From the NCBI GenBank assembly GCA_003254925.1, contig QANZ01052559.1, forward strand, positions 1 to 64,000: a stretch of 64,000 nucleotides of DNA, in the 5' to 3' direction. Shown piece by piece: positions 23,945-36,007 of this stretch. The DNA comes from Chamaecrista fasciculata (lineage: Eukaryota > Streptophyta > Magnoliopsida > Fabales > Fabaceae). Within the stretch, counting starts at the first letter, position 1; every line of letters begins with the position of its first letter. Below the pieces are notes generated by a model. The model ran no database searches and was not told where the DNA came from. It saw only the letters and a program-made list of their open reading frames with translations. A program made the position numbers and the translations under genes.

Positions 23945-26900
23945 TTACTCTTCTGTTCCTGAGTGGTTTTTAAATCGACTTTTAGAAACAGCGTAATAGT
24001 TGTCCAACTCAAGCTGCTCCAGTATTTGCCTTGTCATCGATAAGTAAGAAGCGTGGCCCTCTATAAGTTGCGTCACATCGACCTACAAAACAAAGAAGGC
24101 ATTTTAGGGCGAGGACTTGCAAGGCAACAGTTCACATATTATCACTTGCAATAAAGCATGGAATTGGGAGCTTACATTCTCAACACCAGGAAGATCAACA
24201 GGTTGAATCCCAGCTAATCCTTGTGAAAGCAAACTGTACATAAAAGCTTACTTTCAATACATATCTTATAAGCTAATAATGCTTTCCAAGTGCCCAGAAG
24301 CAGTTGGCAGTTAATTTCAGCAAATTATAAGTGCCTAGTATCATTTCAGGATATCCGGTAATTGATTTATAAACTGAAAAACGATAACAAAGATGATGAT
24401 AAGTTGACTATGGTGTTGAAAATGATATAAATCATAAAAAGTGCAGAGAGTATAGTTAATATGCAAATGCTGAAATGTAACTCGGTTAGTTTGTTGGAGT
24501 TGATTAGGACTGATTGCTTCTGCATTAAGTTAGCATATTTCTTTATAAATAGAGCACCTATTGTACTCATTGAACACAATATTTTCGGATCAATAATATT
24601 CAGAATCATTCAGTGAAGCTCTCGTTCTTAGCTTCCTGTTCAAAACAACTAACGATGAAACAAACAAAAAACTTACCTACTTCCATCTTAGTATACAATA
24701 CAAGACAGCCCATAATTATGATATGTTTGCTGGCAGTAACTATTTTATTCTTGCTCAATTTCAGAAATAAAGGTGTTGACGTAACTATTCAACATAATGA
24801 GATTTACTTAACTGTGGCTGAAATGAATTGATGTGAATCTATACGTAGCAATTCATACCTTGCACGGAATGCTATACCCAGCGTCCAGTCATTTGTACAA
24901 TAAGCGTTCACAAACCTTCCAGCTACCATCTGCCAAGTGGCAGCACAAGAACATTAAATACCTTTCAAGCAAAATTGAATCCATGGCAATTTTAACTAAA
25001 GGGAGAAAGAGAACATGTATAAGAAATTTCATGTACCTTTCTAATTGCCTCCCAATTTTCTTCTTCAATTGGAATTGGTGCTCCAAGCATAACAACTCTT
25101 TCCACAAGTCCAGCTGTAGAAATGCACAAGTAAATAAGAAAATTTTATACAGTCCACTTAGTTAGCCAATTATATGAAAAGCCAGAGATTCAGATGCCAA
25201 ATTACCATTGTCTCCTTCAGAGTCAGCCAAATATTGTAGACACTTGAAAATAACACGGGCTCCCAATGAAAAGCCTACTAGTGTTACAGGCCTGGACCAT
25301 GAATAGAAAGCTATGGAGTATATTATTTATTTGTATTATTCAGCGAAGACATATTATGATAGCATTCCATACTAGTTAGCAGTTGAAGGAGAAGAATGTA
25401 GCTAATTAAATACTCCACCGAGCATTCTATACAACACGATGTAGGACTTAGGTGTCTCATACTACCCAAGTCCCTATCATACCTTAGGGAACTCTCCTTC
25501 AAAAGCTAGAAGTTGAAGGGGAAGAACCAAGCCATATAAGTATTTCAATGAGCATTCCATACTACTCGATGTGAGATTAAGGCATCCCATACCACCCTAA
25601 TCCTTATAATAATCTTTTGTGATCATAAGATGGTCTTACCGGTCTCCTGGGAGTCCTTTCAGTAACACTTCCGCAAGCACTTTACCAGCCTTGTCAGATC
25701 TGCTCCAGTAGGAAAAGAGCTAGAATAAATGCAGTGTAAAAAATTCAAAAGGTCATGATAGATTAGATACCAAAAGTTACTAAGATTCAACTTTCTTCAC
25801 CTATACAGAATGCATTCATAAGCATATACAACACTTGGAAAATGTTTCTTGAACCAAGGTATAATAATGCAAGATTATGATTGATAAAGAACATCCCAAT
25901 CACCGTAAAAAATATGGAATTCATTTGTGTGAAATGTGAAGTGGAAGCTTTGGCAGAATGGTAGTTGCTCCTTGCTGTAGCTAGTAGTAACATTTCTAAG
26001 TTGTAGTTTCAATCTAACCAGTTACTAAGGTCAGTATAGCACTAGAAATGAAAATTCAATGACCACCATGGACTGTTCTACGAATAAATCTTGGCTGTAA
26101 GTTTCACATTTTTTGGCTTTTTGAAGAGTCATCATATCCCATGCTATAGGCCTAATCAAGTTAGAGAAAAGGAAGTTACAGGAAGAAAAAAAGAAGAAAA
26201 AAAAAAGGAAAAGAGCCTACCTGTTCAATGCAATTGCCCATTTGTTGTCTATAAGATCAAATGAAGTAACTAAAGCTGCTGGCCATGCCAGTGCTGCCAC
26301 AAGTGTACTTAATACTGTTGCCATTGCACCTTCTTTCATCAACTCCATAACAATTCCTGCAGTCAGTTTAAAATAAGTCAGAAAATGTCAAATATAGTCA
26401 ATCATTACTCAAACAGATTCAAGTTCAATGATATTACTTGATGTAAGCCAGTCCATAATTGCAGTGCTCAGTGCAATCAAGTTTTTGGACTCCCATTGAA
26501 GCACATACCTAATTACAGACTTGTTGGTAGTATCACGAATTAGATATCAAGCACGTAAATAGTACAAAAATTAACAGAGAATCTACTACAAAGCACACGT
26601 TCTTGGAAATAGAGTAACAATAAAAAGGGATTGATGAGGCAAAATAATAAAGTGGTAAAATAATTGACAGGTAGCAAGGTCTGGCTTTTATACAAGTGCA
26701 CAATTACGACAAACAAATTTTCAAGGTAGATACACAAAGTGGCATAGCTCTACCCAAGATCCAAACCCAAATGCACCAAAACAACCATCTCACAGTATTT
26801 TTGTAACCAGTGTATCACGCAGACTCTTCCTTCACAAAGCCCTCCTCTTTCTCACTTCATGTTGCTTTGGTCAGATGTCCAAAGGCTTTCCAAACATGCT

Positions 26901-29727
26901 ATTTTTAGGCATGAAAAACCAATGGCATTAACTACCATGCTATGAGACAGTGAAAACTGAGGTTGGCTATATGTCTCCTACAGACTACATTCAGAATGTT
27001 GTCCATGCAACTTGTAAAGGAAATAGTGTATGATTTTTTCTTCTAGCAAACATAATTAGGCAGTTCACTTTTTTTGCATACAATCCATCAAATTCAACAA
27101 TTCAAGCCACATTTAACTCACATGACTACATTTGAATGGCTCAGTTAATTTATAGTATAATTTATAATTTTGCGGGATTTATTTGCTGTAGATGGTTATC
27201 AGTTACTTTGAGACTTAAAAATTTACATACTCTTTCAGATTTTAGTATATCTTAATTCCTCTAACATTCATCAATGATGAGGAAGGAAAAAGAATCTAAG
27301 TAAAAGTGCTGAAAATACACGTTGATTCAATTATCCAGAAGGTGCATAAGAGATTAGGGAATGGATTCAATTCTTCACTAGCTCATTTAGAACCAAAGCA
27401 TAGTAAAGGGGATTCTCAAAATTCAGAAAACTAAATCTAAAAGATTAAAAATAACAAAAAGACATTAGACACAAACATGTCCAAAACTTCTTATTTCTTT
27501 AGGAATATTGTAACTTTTTCATACCTCTCTAAATTATCAGCCTGACCTTCCCAAGGTTTTAAGAAATCTTCCTCCTTGAATGCAAGCCCAGATATGGAGA
27601 TTCCAACTGCTAAATGCTGAAAAAAGGAGATCATTTTTAAAAGCAATTACCATATCAATGTCATTAAGGATTACTCAAAGATCCTAGATTCATCAACAGA
27701 TCATGCACAAAGTGCCAGCTTTGCCAAACCTACCTAGTGCTCTCACTTTTTCCCAAACAACTAAACACACATTCCCTCCCAATAGTTAACAAGGAATTTG
27801 TATAATACAATGAAATTTGGAACTTACGCCTTGATTATTGCCTCCAACTTCTTTAAACTCAAACTCCTCAAGGCTTCCTATCCTTGTAGCCATCTTACTT
27901 CCAGTTAGGCCAGCACCAGCAACTGAGGTACTAAAAAAGCAACTAAGCATTATCCATACAATGAGAAATAAACAAACCCCAATCCCACCCACCAAAGAAT
28001 AAAGGTGAATAGGGTTGGTTTGCCTTAGATGTTATTTTCAAATCTCAGTATATGTGAAGCAAAATTGTTCTTTCACACCTCCAAATGATGCAGCAACAGC
28101 TACAGAGCCAGCAACAGATCCTGTAGCAGCTGCTGCTGCAGAAAATCCACCTCCAACTGCAGGAATAAGGGTACCCATTGTAGGAGCCAAAGCACCCAAC
28201 CCATGTGCAATTGCTGGGGCAGCCAAACCTGTCAAAATCTCATGTCAACATTTAAAAATCAACAGATCTTGATATTAACTCTAACTCAATCTTGTGGCAG
28301 GAAAAGATACTTGTAGTTTGAATATACAAATATATACCACCAGTTATAGCCATTAGGGTTCCTCCAGTGACAGCAGCTGCTCCAACTATAGCTCCACACT
28401 TACATTTGTCCCAGCTACTTTCTGGTTCTATAGATTCTTCTTCATTTGCACCTTCTTTTCCTGCTGAATCCATTATAAAAAGGGCAACCATAATCTCCAT
28501 TGCCTCCTGCAAATATAATATGATAAAAGTAAGATTCTAGCAATGGGAAACTGTCAAGAGGTTATTTTTTTAAAACAACCATACCATACACATGCTAGTA
28601 TCTGCACCACATCCTTCAGTAAAGATAGCTTTTCTGAAGGCTCACAAATAACCTAATTTAATATGTAGTATGGTGCTTGAGATTAGTAATGTTTCAAGCT
28701 CACGGACCATTTCAATCCAGTTGACCTGAAGCCATGTAGCAAGCAACCGAAGAGCCACACGGTGGCGAGCATCATAGCCCTTTCTTGACCGAGAGCATTT
28801 CTTATCAACTTCAGCAGTATCTGCCACGCAAGCTGATAGAAGAGTATAAAGGACTGTCACTTTCCTCTGGTAACTGATAAGATTTGCCTCCTCCAGAGGT
28901 TGCTCAAAAGTTTCAACTTCAGTTCTCATGGAAGTTGCTTTATCTACGGACACATGTGAAGCGGAAGACTCCGTGGTTTCATGAGGCTTAGAATCCACAA
29001 CTGGGGACGTAGCCCCAACAGTGCATAAATTATCTTGGCTTCTCATTTTGTTTTCATGACTCTCAGAATCGGGCTCTTTAGAATCAGGAGTTATGTCCAT
29101 GCTGGAAACTGTAGCATCAACAGCTTTTGTCAAAGCAAGTTCTTTATCCAATCTGTCAGAAGAGGCACCATCACCTTCCTCTGACAATAACGTCATGAAC
29201 TGAAATGATAAAACTATCATTAAGTGACAGTGAAGTAACATATTGCAGAAAAGAAAACAACAGATACACGCATGCACAAAAATCACAACGGATTCAAAAG
29301 CCATAAGGGAAGAGAAATGGAACAGAACAAGCAAGATTTACATCTCCTATATGATTCCTGACTTGTGAAGAGGAACCAGCAGTTTCCTTTAGGCCGTTCC
29401 AGGCTTGTTCATCCACTCCTAGAATTCTGTTTATTTCCAGGCAGAATATGGATTTTAAAATCTCATCACAAAACCCAAACATTAATTTGTGGTAAGGAAA
29501 TAATACCTGAAAACTGGCCAGAGCAGACCATATTTCTCATGAATCCAAAGCTCAGGATTGTCGGATACAGAAACTTCCTCGTCACCTTCACTTATGGTTT
29601 CTTTATCGTGAGGAATGGGGTCGTTCCGAGTCCGAGTTTGATGGATTTGAGATTGGTTCAGCGCGATAGCAAACAGAGCAGCCGCTGCGTATTTCTGAGA
29701 AGGCGACAATATTGAGGAACCCTCCAT
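23945..29727 (-). CDS. TMCO4-like DUF726 membrane protein
   Basis: Fifteen exons on the minus strand: 29507-29727, 29342-29426, 28708-29199, 28338-28506, 28079-28228, 27828-27922, 27525-27616, 26438-26508, 26221-26356, 25640-25699, 25206-25291, 25037-25113, 24859-24929, 24176-24233 and 23945-24082. All phases join and give 666 aa. Residues about 303-385 are a Gly/Ala-rich hydrophobic stretch (GAIVGAAAVTGGTLMAITGG and on), probably membrane hairpins. The DUF726 core has an alpha/beta-hydrolase nucleophile elbow LVGFSLGARV, with Ser at about 532, and the late motifs GAPIP, NDWTLG, GIQPVDLPGVEN and EGHASYL. Animal TMCO4 and plant relatives share this order. Catalytic function is unproven. Exon 3 (residues 103-266) is Ser/Glu-rich and variable. 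The head-to-head region upstream of 29727 is short and may be the promoter. Confidence 0.92.
24414..24648 (+). mobile_element. Possible copia-type LTR in an intron
   Basis: Within the intron between the exons ending 24859 and starting 24233, a stretch starts TGTTGAAAATGATATAAATC. It holds TTTATAAATAGAGCACC (about 24541) with CTATTGTACTCATTGAACAC after it, the TATA-to-R layout typical of small plant copia LTRs, and may end near TTCAAAACA. I found no target duplication or second LTR, so borders are tentative. It lies in reverse orientation to the host gene. Confidence 0.45.
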
Positions 29728-30183
29728 AATTACTCAAAAGCATAGAAATGCATTCACTGAAAATGGATGATAGGAATTCGTATTCTAGTTCCAAAATTTC
29801 TCTTGCAGCTTATCAAAGAAGACGAGAAATCGAAGTTGTTGCTTGCTTAAAAAGAAAAATGTAGGATCTTACTTGTTCAAAGTTCAGACTCATTCGCACT
29901 AGCTTTGCCGAATGAAAGGAAAATTGCATTTTCTAGCGCGCAGCGGGAGACGCATGTTGTTCTTACCGCGAGTTGAGCACACCGCCATCACGTGATGGAC
30001 GCCGTGTTTTTTTGGTAAAATACTAAAATCCCTCTCCCAAGTAATTTATAACTACAATTTTTTTTTTTAAAAAAAAAAGAAAAACCCTGCTATATTATTT
30101 AGTATGTATAAAAATATATATAATAAATAAATATTGTTATTTTATTATTTTTATGTTACTTCAGTAGTTCAGTTCATTCAAAT
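29728..30183. promoter_or_regulatory. Promoter region of the TMCO4-like gene
   Basis: About 450 bases upstream of the minus-strand start. The stretch 29930-30010 is less AT-rich (GCGCGCAGCGGGAGACGC) and contains CACGTGATGG. An A/T homopolymer block at 30058-30079 marks the change to repeat-rich DNA. No clear TATA box. Confidence 0.35.
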
Positions 30184-30620
30184 TTTCAATATCAAATTGC
30201 TTTTAAAATTCCCAATGCGCCTCATTTTGTTCTTCTGGAAATTCCTGAATGATGCTTTGCCAACAAAGTCCGTTTTACATCAACATTATATTCAGTTTAT
30301 TCAACATTGCCTTTGATGCAATTTAGACTGAAACTTTATATCATCCTTTTTTTCAATGTTGTTTTTCTTGTGTTGTTTGATTTGGTTCTCCTTACTCCCT
30401 TCGATTTGATCAAATTTGTCAAATGTTTACGGATTATGGCTGTCAGACTGGCTTCTAATAGACTCCCCAAAATCAATCCTAAACTATCCCACCAGTCATT
30501 TGGCCTTGTTCCTTCTCTATAAAATTTGGTACATTCAAAATCGTCTAGTTTTTCATAAGGCAGACATTCATCCAAACTCTACTATCCTTCAGGCTAAGAC
30601 AAAGTTCTAGTTTTATGCTC
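30184..30620 (+). pseudogene. Decayed LINE ORF2 C-terminal fragment
   Basis: Translated pieces in shifting frames match the end of plant L1-type ORF2. First comes the zf-RVT region (ILFFWKFLNDALPTKSVLHQ, compare the usual FLWR...ALPTK pattern), then a Cys-rich stretch FFQCCFSCVVWFGSP after a frame change, then LYKIWYIQNRLVFHKADIHP, the usual KIWxxRNxxVF segment before the RNase H part. Frameshifts and stops break it, so it is dead. The reverse-transcriptase core upstream is absent. The RNase H part may continue to about 31000 in a degraded form. Confidence 0.7.
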
Positions 30621-31620
30621 GTGTTCTTTCCAATTTCTCAAGTTTGTCCATTCTATCTCTATCATCAACTACACTTCAACAACGATCGATCCTTATTTCG
30701 GATACAGGCCTTATCTTCAATACACCTGGTTCTACAGTCTTCCTCAATCTATTTAAATCATGTTCCAGGTTTTATTATGTCTCAGCGTTTATGCAGAATT
30801 CCTTCATCAAGATTATTCAAGTCTATCTTACATCAGACTCACGCTTCAAATTGATCAATGGGATTCATATTATGCAGAATATGCTCCTTCAAGTAGCTCA
30901 TACCATACAGAATAAGCTCAACATATTCACAGTTCTAAGGGTTTCACACTAGTAATTAAGTCTCAACATCTTTTCACCTATCAATATATTGCTATCCGTC
31001 AAGATTGCCTTCACCTCCTTAGAAGAAAAATTTTGAATTTTTTATTTCTTCACTCACGGTGCTTCTTGTGATCAACTACTCTATCTTCATAATTATCTTT
31101 AGTTTACTTAGAAAAAGATTCTTGAAGTCCATATTAGATGAGCTAACATGGAATGTAAATGTAACCCACCATTTGTGAAATGCAAAATTGTGTACGGGTT
31201 TGTCTTTCGAGTTTTCATACTATTCCACATTCATCTATCCTATTTGGCTATTTCACTATAAATATTTATTTTTAATCCTGATTCTATTCCACAAGAATAC
31301 AGATTCAAACAATTTGCTAAATGACAAAAACTGAAGTAAACACTCAACAATACTGTGATGTGCTGTTGTGCGCCTATTCCATTGTTATCTTTAAAACTTC
31401 CTGGGCTTACTATTTTATCTATCTTAGTTCTTCTTTAAGATTCTGGATTTTCGTTTTCTTCATGACATAAATTTCAAGCTCATGTTTTTAGAATTCTTCC
31501 ATTTTTTTTCTTTTTTTCTCTTTGTTGTTATGTTTAAATAGTTCAATTTCATTGGTCTCAAGTTTGAAGAGTATTGCAGAGAAGTTGGGATTTGTTAAAA
31601 GGAGATGAGGAGAAAATTGG
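30621..31620. other. Non-coding region, possibly LINE remnant
   Basis: Directly follows the LINE fragment. Base composition is similar and no intact frame is present. It probably includes decayed LINE 3' sequence, but I cannot support this by motifs. Confidence 0.35.
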
Positions 31621-34600
31621 TGTAACATCCCAATTTTCAAAATAAAAACAATATTTTTAAATGTAATTATACATGTTATATATATTTGTTTTGGAAGGAC
31701 TTTTATGAAAGAAAAGAAAAGACAAAGGGACTTGGTTGTAAAAGCTAGAAAGTTAGAATGATTAAATTGTAATTTTGGCAAAACATTAAAAATATATATG
31801 TTTGGACGATGGAGAGAAAAGCCACGTCCTAATTTTTGACTAATTAATAAACATGGGCTATGTGTATTGATATAAGATGGTTAATATATATTATATAATA
31901 TGTGTGAGTATGGACAAGGAGTGGACATGTGTAGGGAAAAAGAGATGAATGAGGTTTCGTATGGTGGTTAAGAAAGGGAAGACGTGGCTTTAGCTAATTT
32001 GATAATTTCTTCTATAAATACTCCTAACTTTAACATATAATGAACTAAGGAAAGAGAAAGAAAGAGGCCGAGAGAGAGAGTGAAAATAAAATTAAGAGAG
32101 AGTGTGAGAGATATAAAAATGAGAAGAAACAAAGAAGAAACGGGAAATAAGAATAATCGGTGGAAATTAGGTAGGAAATGGATTCATCTTCTATTTTAAT
32201 TCTGTATAAGTTTACTTATGTTTTTATCAAATGAATATGATATATGATGTTTTATCTCAAACTCAATAGCATGAATTATAAGAAATGACCATCTCTCAGA
32301 AGTTAGGGATGTGATCTCAAGATGACATACAGAGAGATATGATCATTGGTAAGGAATGTGATCTCGAAGTATGACGGAGTTATGATCCTCGATAAGGGAG
32401 GTGATCTCGACGAGAGATATAATCCTTGGTAAGGAAGGTGATCTCGATGGTATGCCGTTTGGATCCAGCTAGGGGACGCCCTGGTATACGGTATGACGTA
32501 CGTATGTACGACGCTATGTATGACGAATTTATGTGTTGAGCTTGAGTATGTGTTTTGAATGAATATAATTATGTGACTTATACAGCTGGACGCATCATGT
32601 AATGTTTTTAACCTGTTTCCTTTCCTACTGAGGATTTTCAATTCTCACTCTTATTCATGATGTATCCAGATTAACAGGTTGATGAATCACAGCTTAGCTT
32701 CCACCTTGTAGAAGTCAATCCTTGGGGAGATGTGACGTAAATGGAGTTTAAATAGGAATCCGGGGAGTTTTAGTTGATGGAGATTGTGCCCTAGGGCCAA
32801 TCATTTTATATGTATGAACATATTGTTTGACTGATTTATGAATGATAAATTATGTCGTTATCATATTATTAGCATGTTTACTATGATAACAATCCCTGAT
32901 TAATTATGTGATAATTATTCTGAACTGTCCCTGGTCGATTATTCACGTGGGAACGTGAATGAACTAATACCAGCATGACTTCGGTGTATAGAGATACACG
33001 CATGTGATGCTTCTCGAGAGTCATAGTGCAATTATGTAATGGGTTACAAGTTGCTGGACCGACCCGGAGAGTCCTGCATGGGTTTAGTCATGAGTTATCC
33101 TCTCCTGTACACCTGTCACGATGCCCTTAGACCTAAGGTCTTCATTATTCTGGCATTGTAGATGCTGAACTTTGGTCTAGTCCAACGTTGCCCGTAACAG
33201 GGTAGTCATACAGGCTAGGTACGGATTTAGTTGTTTGCCGTGCTGAGGAATGTGGTTGATCAATAAGGAATTTTGTCCCTCATTAAGTTGAGAGATATTT
33301 GACTGGGCCCCTCGATGAGTTTGTCCAAGGAATGTGTGGCCACACAGGGTAATGGGACCAACTCAAGGAATCGAGAAAGTTATGGTTTGGATTACAAGGA
33401 TGATTTTCTCATGCCTTATCCATGACCAAAATATCGTGTGACAATAGGGATTATGACAAGGTGGTACTAAGGTTAAGTCGTTGATGTTAAAATGATAACT
33501 CACGTGTTTTGGGTAGTCGTGATGGCTTGCTAGAGTCCGCTCTCGACTTGTGAGTCATAGAGATGACTTGCTGCCAATTTCACGTGAGGCCTGTTGGGTC
33601 ACACATGAGCAGGATCAAGATACTGTAATGGGACACGAATTAGGGTTTAATTCGTGAGTCGCTTTAGTGACACAATTTAAGACATAGTTGAATGTCTTAG
33701 GACATGAAGTATTGTCTTAAATAAAATCTACATTTGTAATATTTAAATTTGTTAGACAAGTTTAAATATATTAATTGTTAAATAGTTAATTTGACTAATC
33801 TATTTACAATTGAATTCTTGTTTAAAATATTTTAATTCAATTTGTTAAGGATAGTAATAAGTTGGTTATAACTTCCTAAGAGTTAGGATTGTTATCTTAT
33901 TTATTAAATTCCTATAAAACCACTAGGAGGGGGCGAGTTCTTCAAGATTCAAATGCAAGATTTGATCTTGCATTTTGAATTTCAAGAATGCATTTTGAAT
34001 TTTAAGGTCAAGATATCAATGTAATATTTTAATTAAGAATTCAAATCCTCTTGACTCATTCCAACCAATGGGAAGTGTGCTTTCAAGATTTGGATTTCAA
34101 GATATGATCTTGAAATTTAAATAAAGATTGCATCTTAATCTTGAATTATAATATTAGTGTAATTTTATAATCAAGATTTGGTGATTCCTTAATTTAAGGA
34201 GTGGGGACTCTTTATAAACACATGCTAGTTGCCTAAAACAATAGAGAAAGAAGAAAAGGGGAGTCGCATAACCCTAGAGAAAGAGAAGGGAGTTTTCGAA
34301 CTAACCCTAAACTTAGGGTTTTAGGGGCGATTTGTGTGTGAGGAAGAGAGAGAGGCGAAAAACCCTAGAGTTAGTGACCAAGAAGTTCGTTCTTGGTAGT
34401 GCGCCACTTGTTCTTGGATATTTCAAGAAGTGTTCTTGAAATTCCAAGATTGTAGATCGGTTCCCATAATCTCTTGGAGAAGAGATTGGAGGCTAGCACC
34501 TGAGTATCTGTCAAACTGTTCGTGTGGATCACCGGCAGAGGAAGGACACGAGTCTGTGGAATTCTTGGAATTGCAATCATTCCAGCATTCATGATTTAGG

Positions 34601-34842
34601 TAAACTTCTTATCTCACTGGTATAAACACAGTTAGTGGGTCCTATGGAGGAGATTATAAAATTTTAATTTTACATTTTCCGCTGCGTTTTGCTCTATAAT
34701 CTCTAACATTAGTTTCAATCAAAATGATTTATGTACCAATAGTTATGTTGTAAATCTTTATATCAATGATATTATTTAATGATTTTTATTAATAAATGGA
34801 GTTTTATTTATGAGAGTTTGAATAACAAGTGAGGGTGTTACA
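31621..34842. mobile_element. Gypsy-like LTR interrupted by a nested insertion
   Basis: Starts TGTAACATCCCAATTTTC and ends GGGTGTTACA, giving TGTAACA/TGTTACA ends. Without the nested LTR and one copy of its duplication it is about 1,283 bp, close to the 1,273 bp of the related solo LTR at 19120. Shared blocks in the same order include TTTGGATCCAGCT, CTGGACGCATCATGTAA and TTCTCACTCTTATTCATGATG. Flanks ATTGG and ATGTG do not match as a target duplication, so the ends may have mutated or the flank may be rearranged. No internal retrotransposon domains. Confidence 0.78.
32775..34708. mobile_element. Copia-like solo LTR nested in the gypsy LTR
   Basis: A 1,934-bp unit starts TGATGGAGATTGTGCCCTAG and ends TAATCTCTAACA, imperfect inverted ends of the TG...CA kind. 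A perfect 5-bp duplication TTAGT flanks it (32770-32774 and 34709-34713). Removing it restores continuous outer LTR sequence. The TATA-like TTTATAAACAC near 34211 and TTTTCCGCTGCGTTTTGC near the end are usual in long plant copia (Angela/Tork-like) LTRs. No PBS, coding region or second LTR is present, so it is solo. Confidence 0.85.
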
Positions 34843-34890
34843 ATGTGGTACTTCTACAGGTTGCTTGAATGAAATGAAGGAGAAAAAAGG

Positions 34891-34931
<41 letters not shown>

Positions 34932-35498
34932 CAAACTTGCTGAAATAATGCAGATTTGTTGAAGTAAGTAAACTATTTGTAAAGGATTCTCGATCTCTCA
35001 TGCATTTTTCTGGCCCTCTATTAATGTCTCTCTCACTTTACCCACATGAGTTGAGCTAGTCCTCTTGGGAAGAAAAAACAGAGAATTCATGGGATGGTTG
35101 GGGTAGGCGGGGAAGGAGGGATAGCATTATTTAGAGTAATAATAATGGAAGAAAAAGAAGGGATGTATATGTATTGGACAATAGGGTGTGATGTATAGTT
35201 GTAGGTATAGGCGTGTAGGTAATAAGAAGTAAATCATCAATAATAATGGAAGTGTCCGGGAGGAAAGAGTGGAGTGTAGTAGACCCAAGAATGCGGAGCC
35301 ATGTGGGGTTTGCCTTGTGAAGTTTTGAGTTCACAAGAAATAATGAATAAGGAATTTTTTTTTTTACTATTCCTACTAGATATCTGTCAAACTAATAATT
35401 TGCTGAAATTCTTTAAATAAAGTAAAACCGGCCAACATGAGAGAGTTGGCAATATTCATATATCAACCTCATTAAGAGGTGGAGTATCATTCAGTGGC
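34843..35498. other. Spacer with a 40-base A run
   Basis: Contains an uninterrupted A run at 34891-34930 preceded by GGAGAAAAAAGG. Length of this run is unreliable in any assembly. It may be a retroposon tail, but no body was identified. The rest shows no gene. Confidence 0.5.
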
Positions 35499-36007
35499 AA
35501 GAATTCGCATATCTTATTTCAAAAAAATGTGTAATAAAAAAGTTGGCCCTAAAACTTCTCTTTTGTGAGAAAAAACCCTATCCGCTATGAGAGTTTTTTT
35601 TAGTGAAACTTTGGGCCGCCGCTGTCTTAGCGGCGGTGGCCCTCCATCTGGTTATTGAGTTTTGTAGCGACGACGTTCTGGATCAGGGTTCCCATTGCAG
35701 CATTATGTGGCGGCGAATCTGGACTAGACATTCCACGGTGGCTTCTGGCTTCTATAGCAGCTTCCTGGTTTGGTCCTGATTTTTGAGTGCTCTTTCATGG
35801 CGTCGTTTCATTTTATTATCTTATTATTGTTGTTTAGTGTCTGTTTATGTCTTTTTTAGAGCAATCATTGGGGTTGTCTATTGTTGTTGTTTATGTTAGG
35901 GAGAGATTAATTATTTTTACTTTATTTTTGTTTGTATTATGTTTGACTTTGTTTTACTTTTGAATAAATTATGTTTCAACGAAAAATAAAAGAATTCGCC
36001 TATCTTT
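35499..36007 (+). mobile_element. Retroposed fragment with long direct repeats
   Basis: AAGAATTCGCATATCTTA at 35499-35516 recurs with one mismatch as AAGAATTCGCCTATCTTTA at about 35990. The right copy follows an A-rich end (CGAAAAATAAA). This is the form of a 5'-truncated LINE or other retroposed copy with a target duplication. The body (about 470 bp) includes a GC-rich hairpin GGCCGCCGCT...AGCGGCGGTGGCC at about 35613-35641 and a T-rich 3' part with TGAATAAATT. No reverse-transcriptase sequence remains, so the source is unknown. Confidence 0.55.

Noticed and set aside
28642..29334. 230-aa minus-strand frame
   Set aside because: Contains real exon 3 of the TMCO4-like gene, but its two ends are intron sequence.
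31616..34847. Target duplication for the outer gypsy-like LTR
   Set aside because: ATTGG and ATGTG match at too few positions to claim one.
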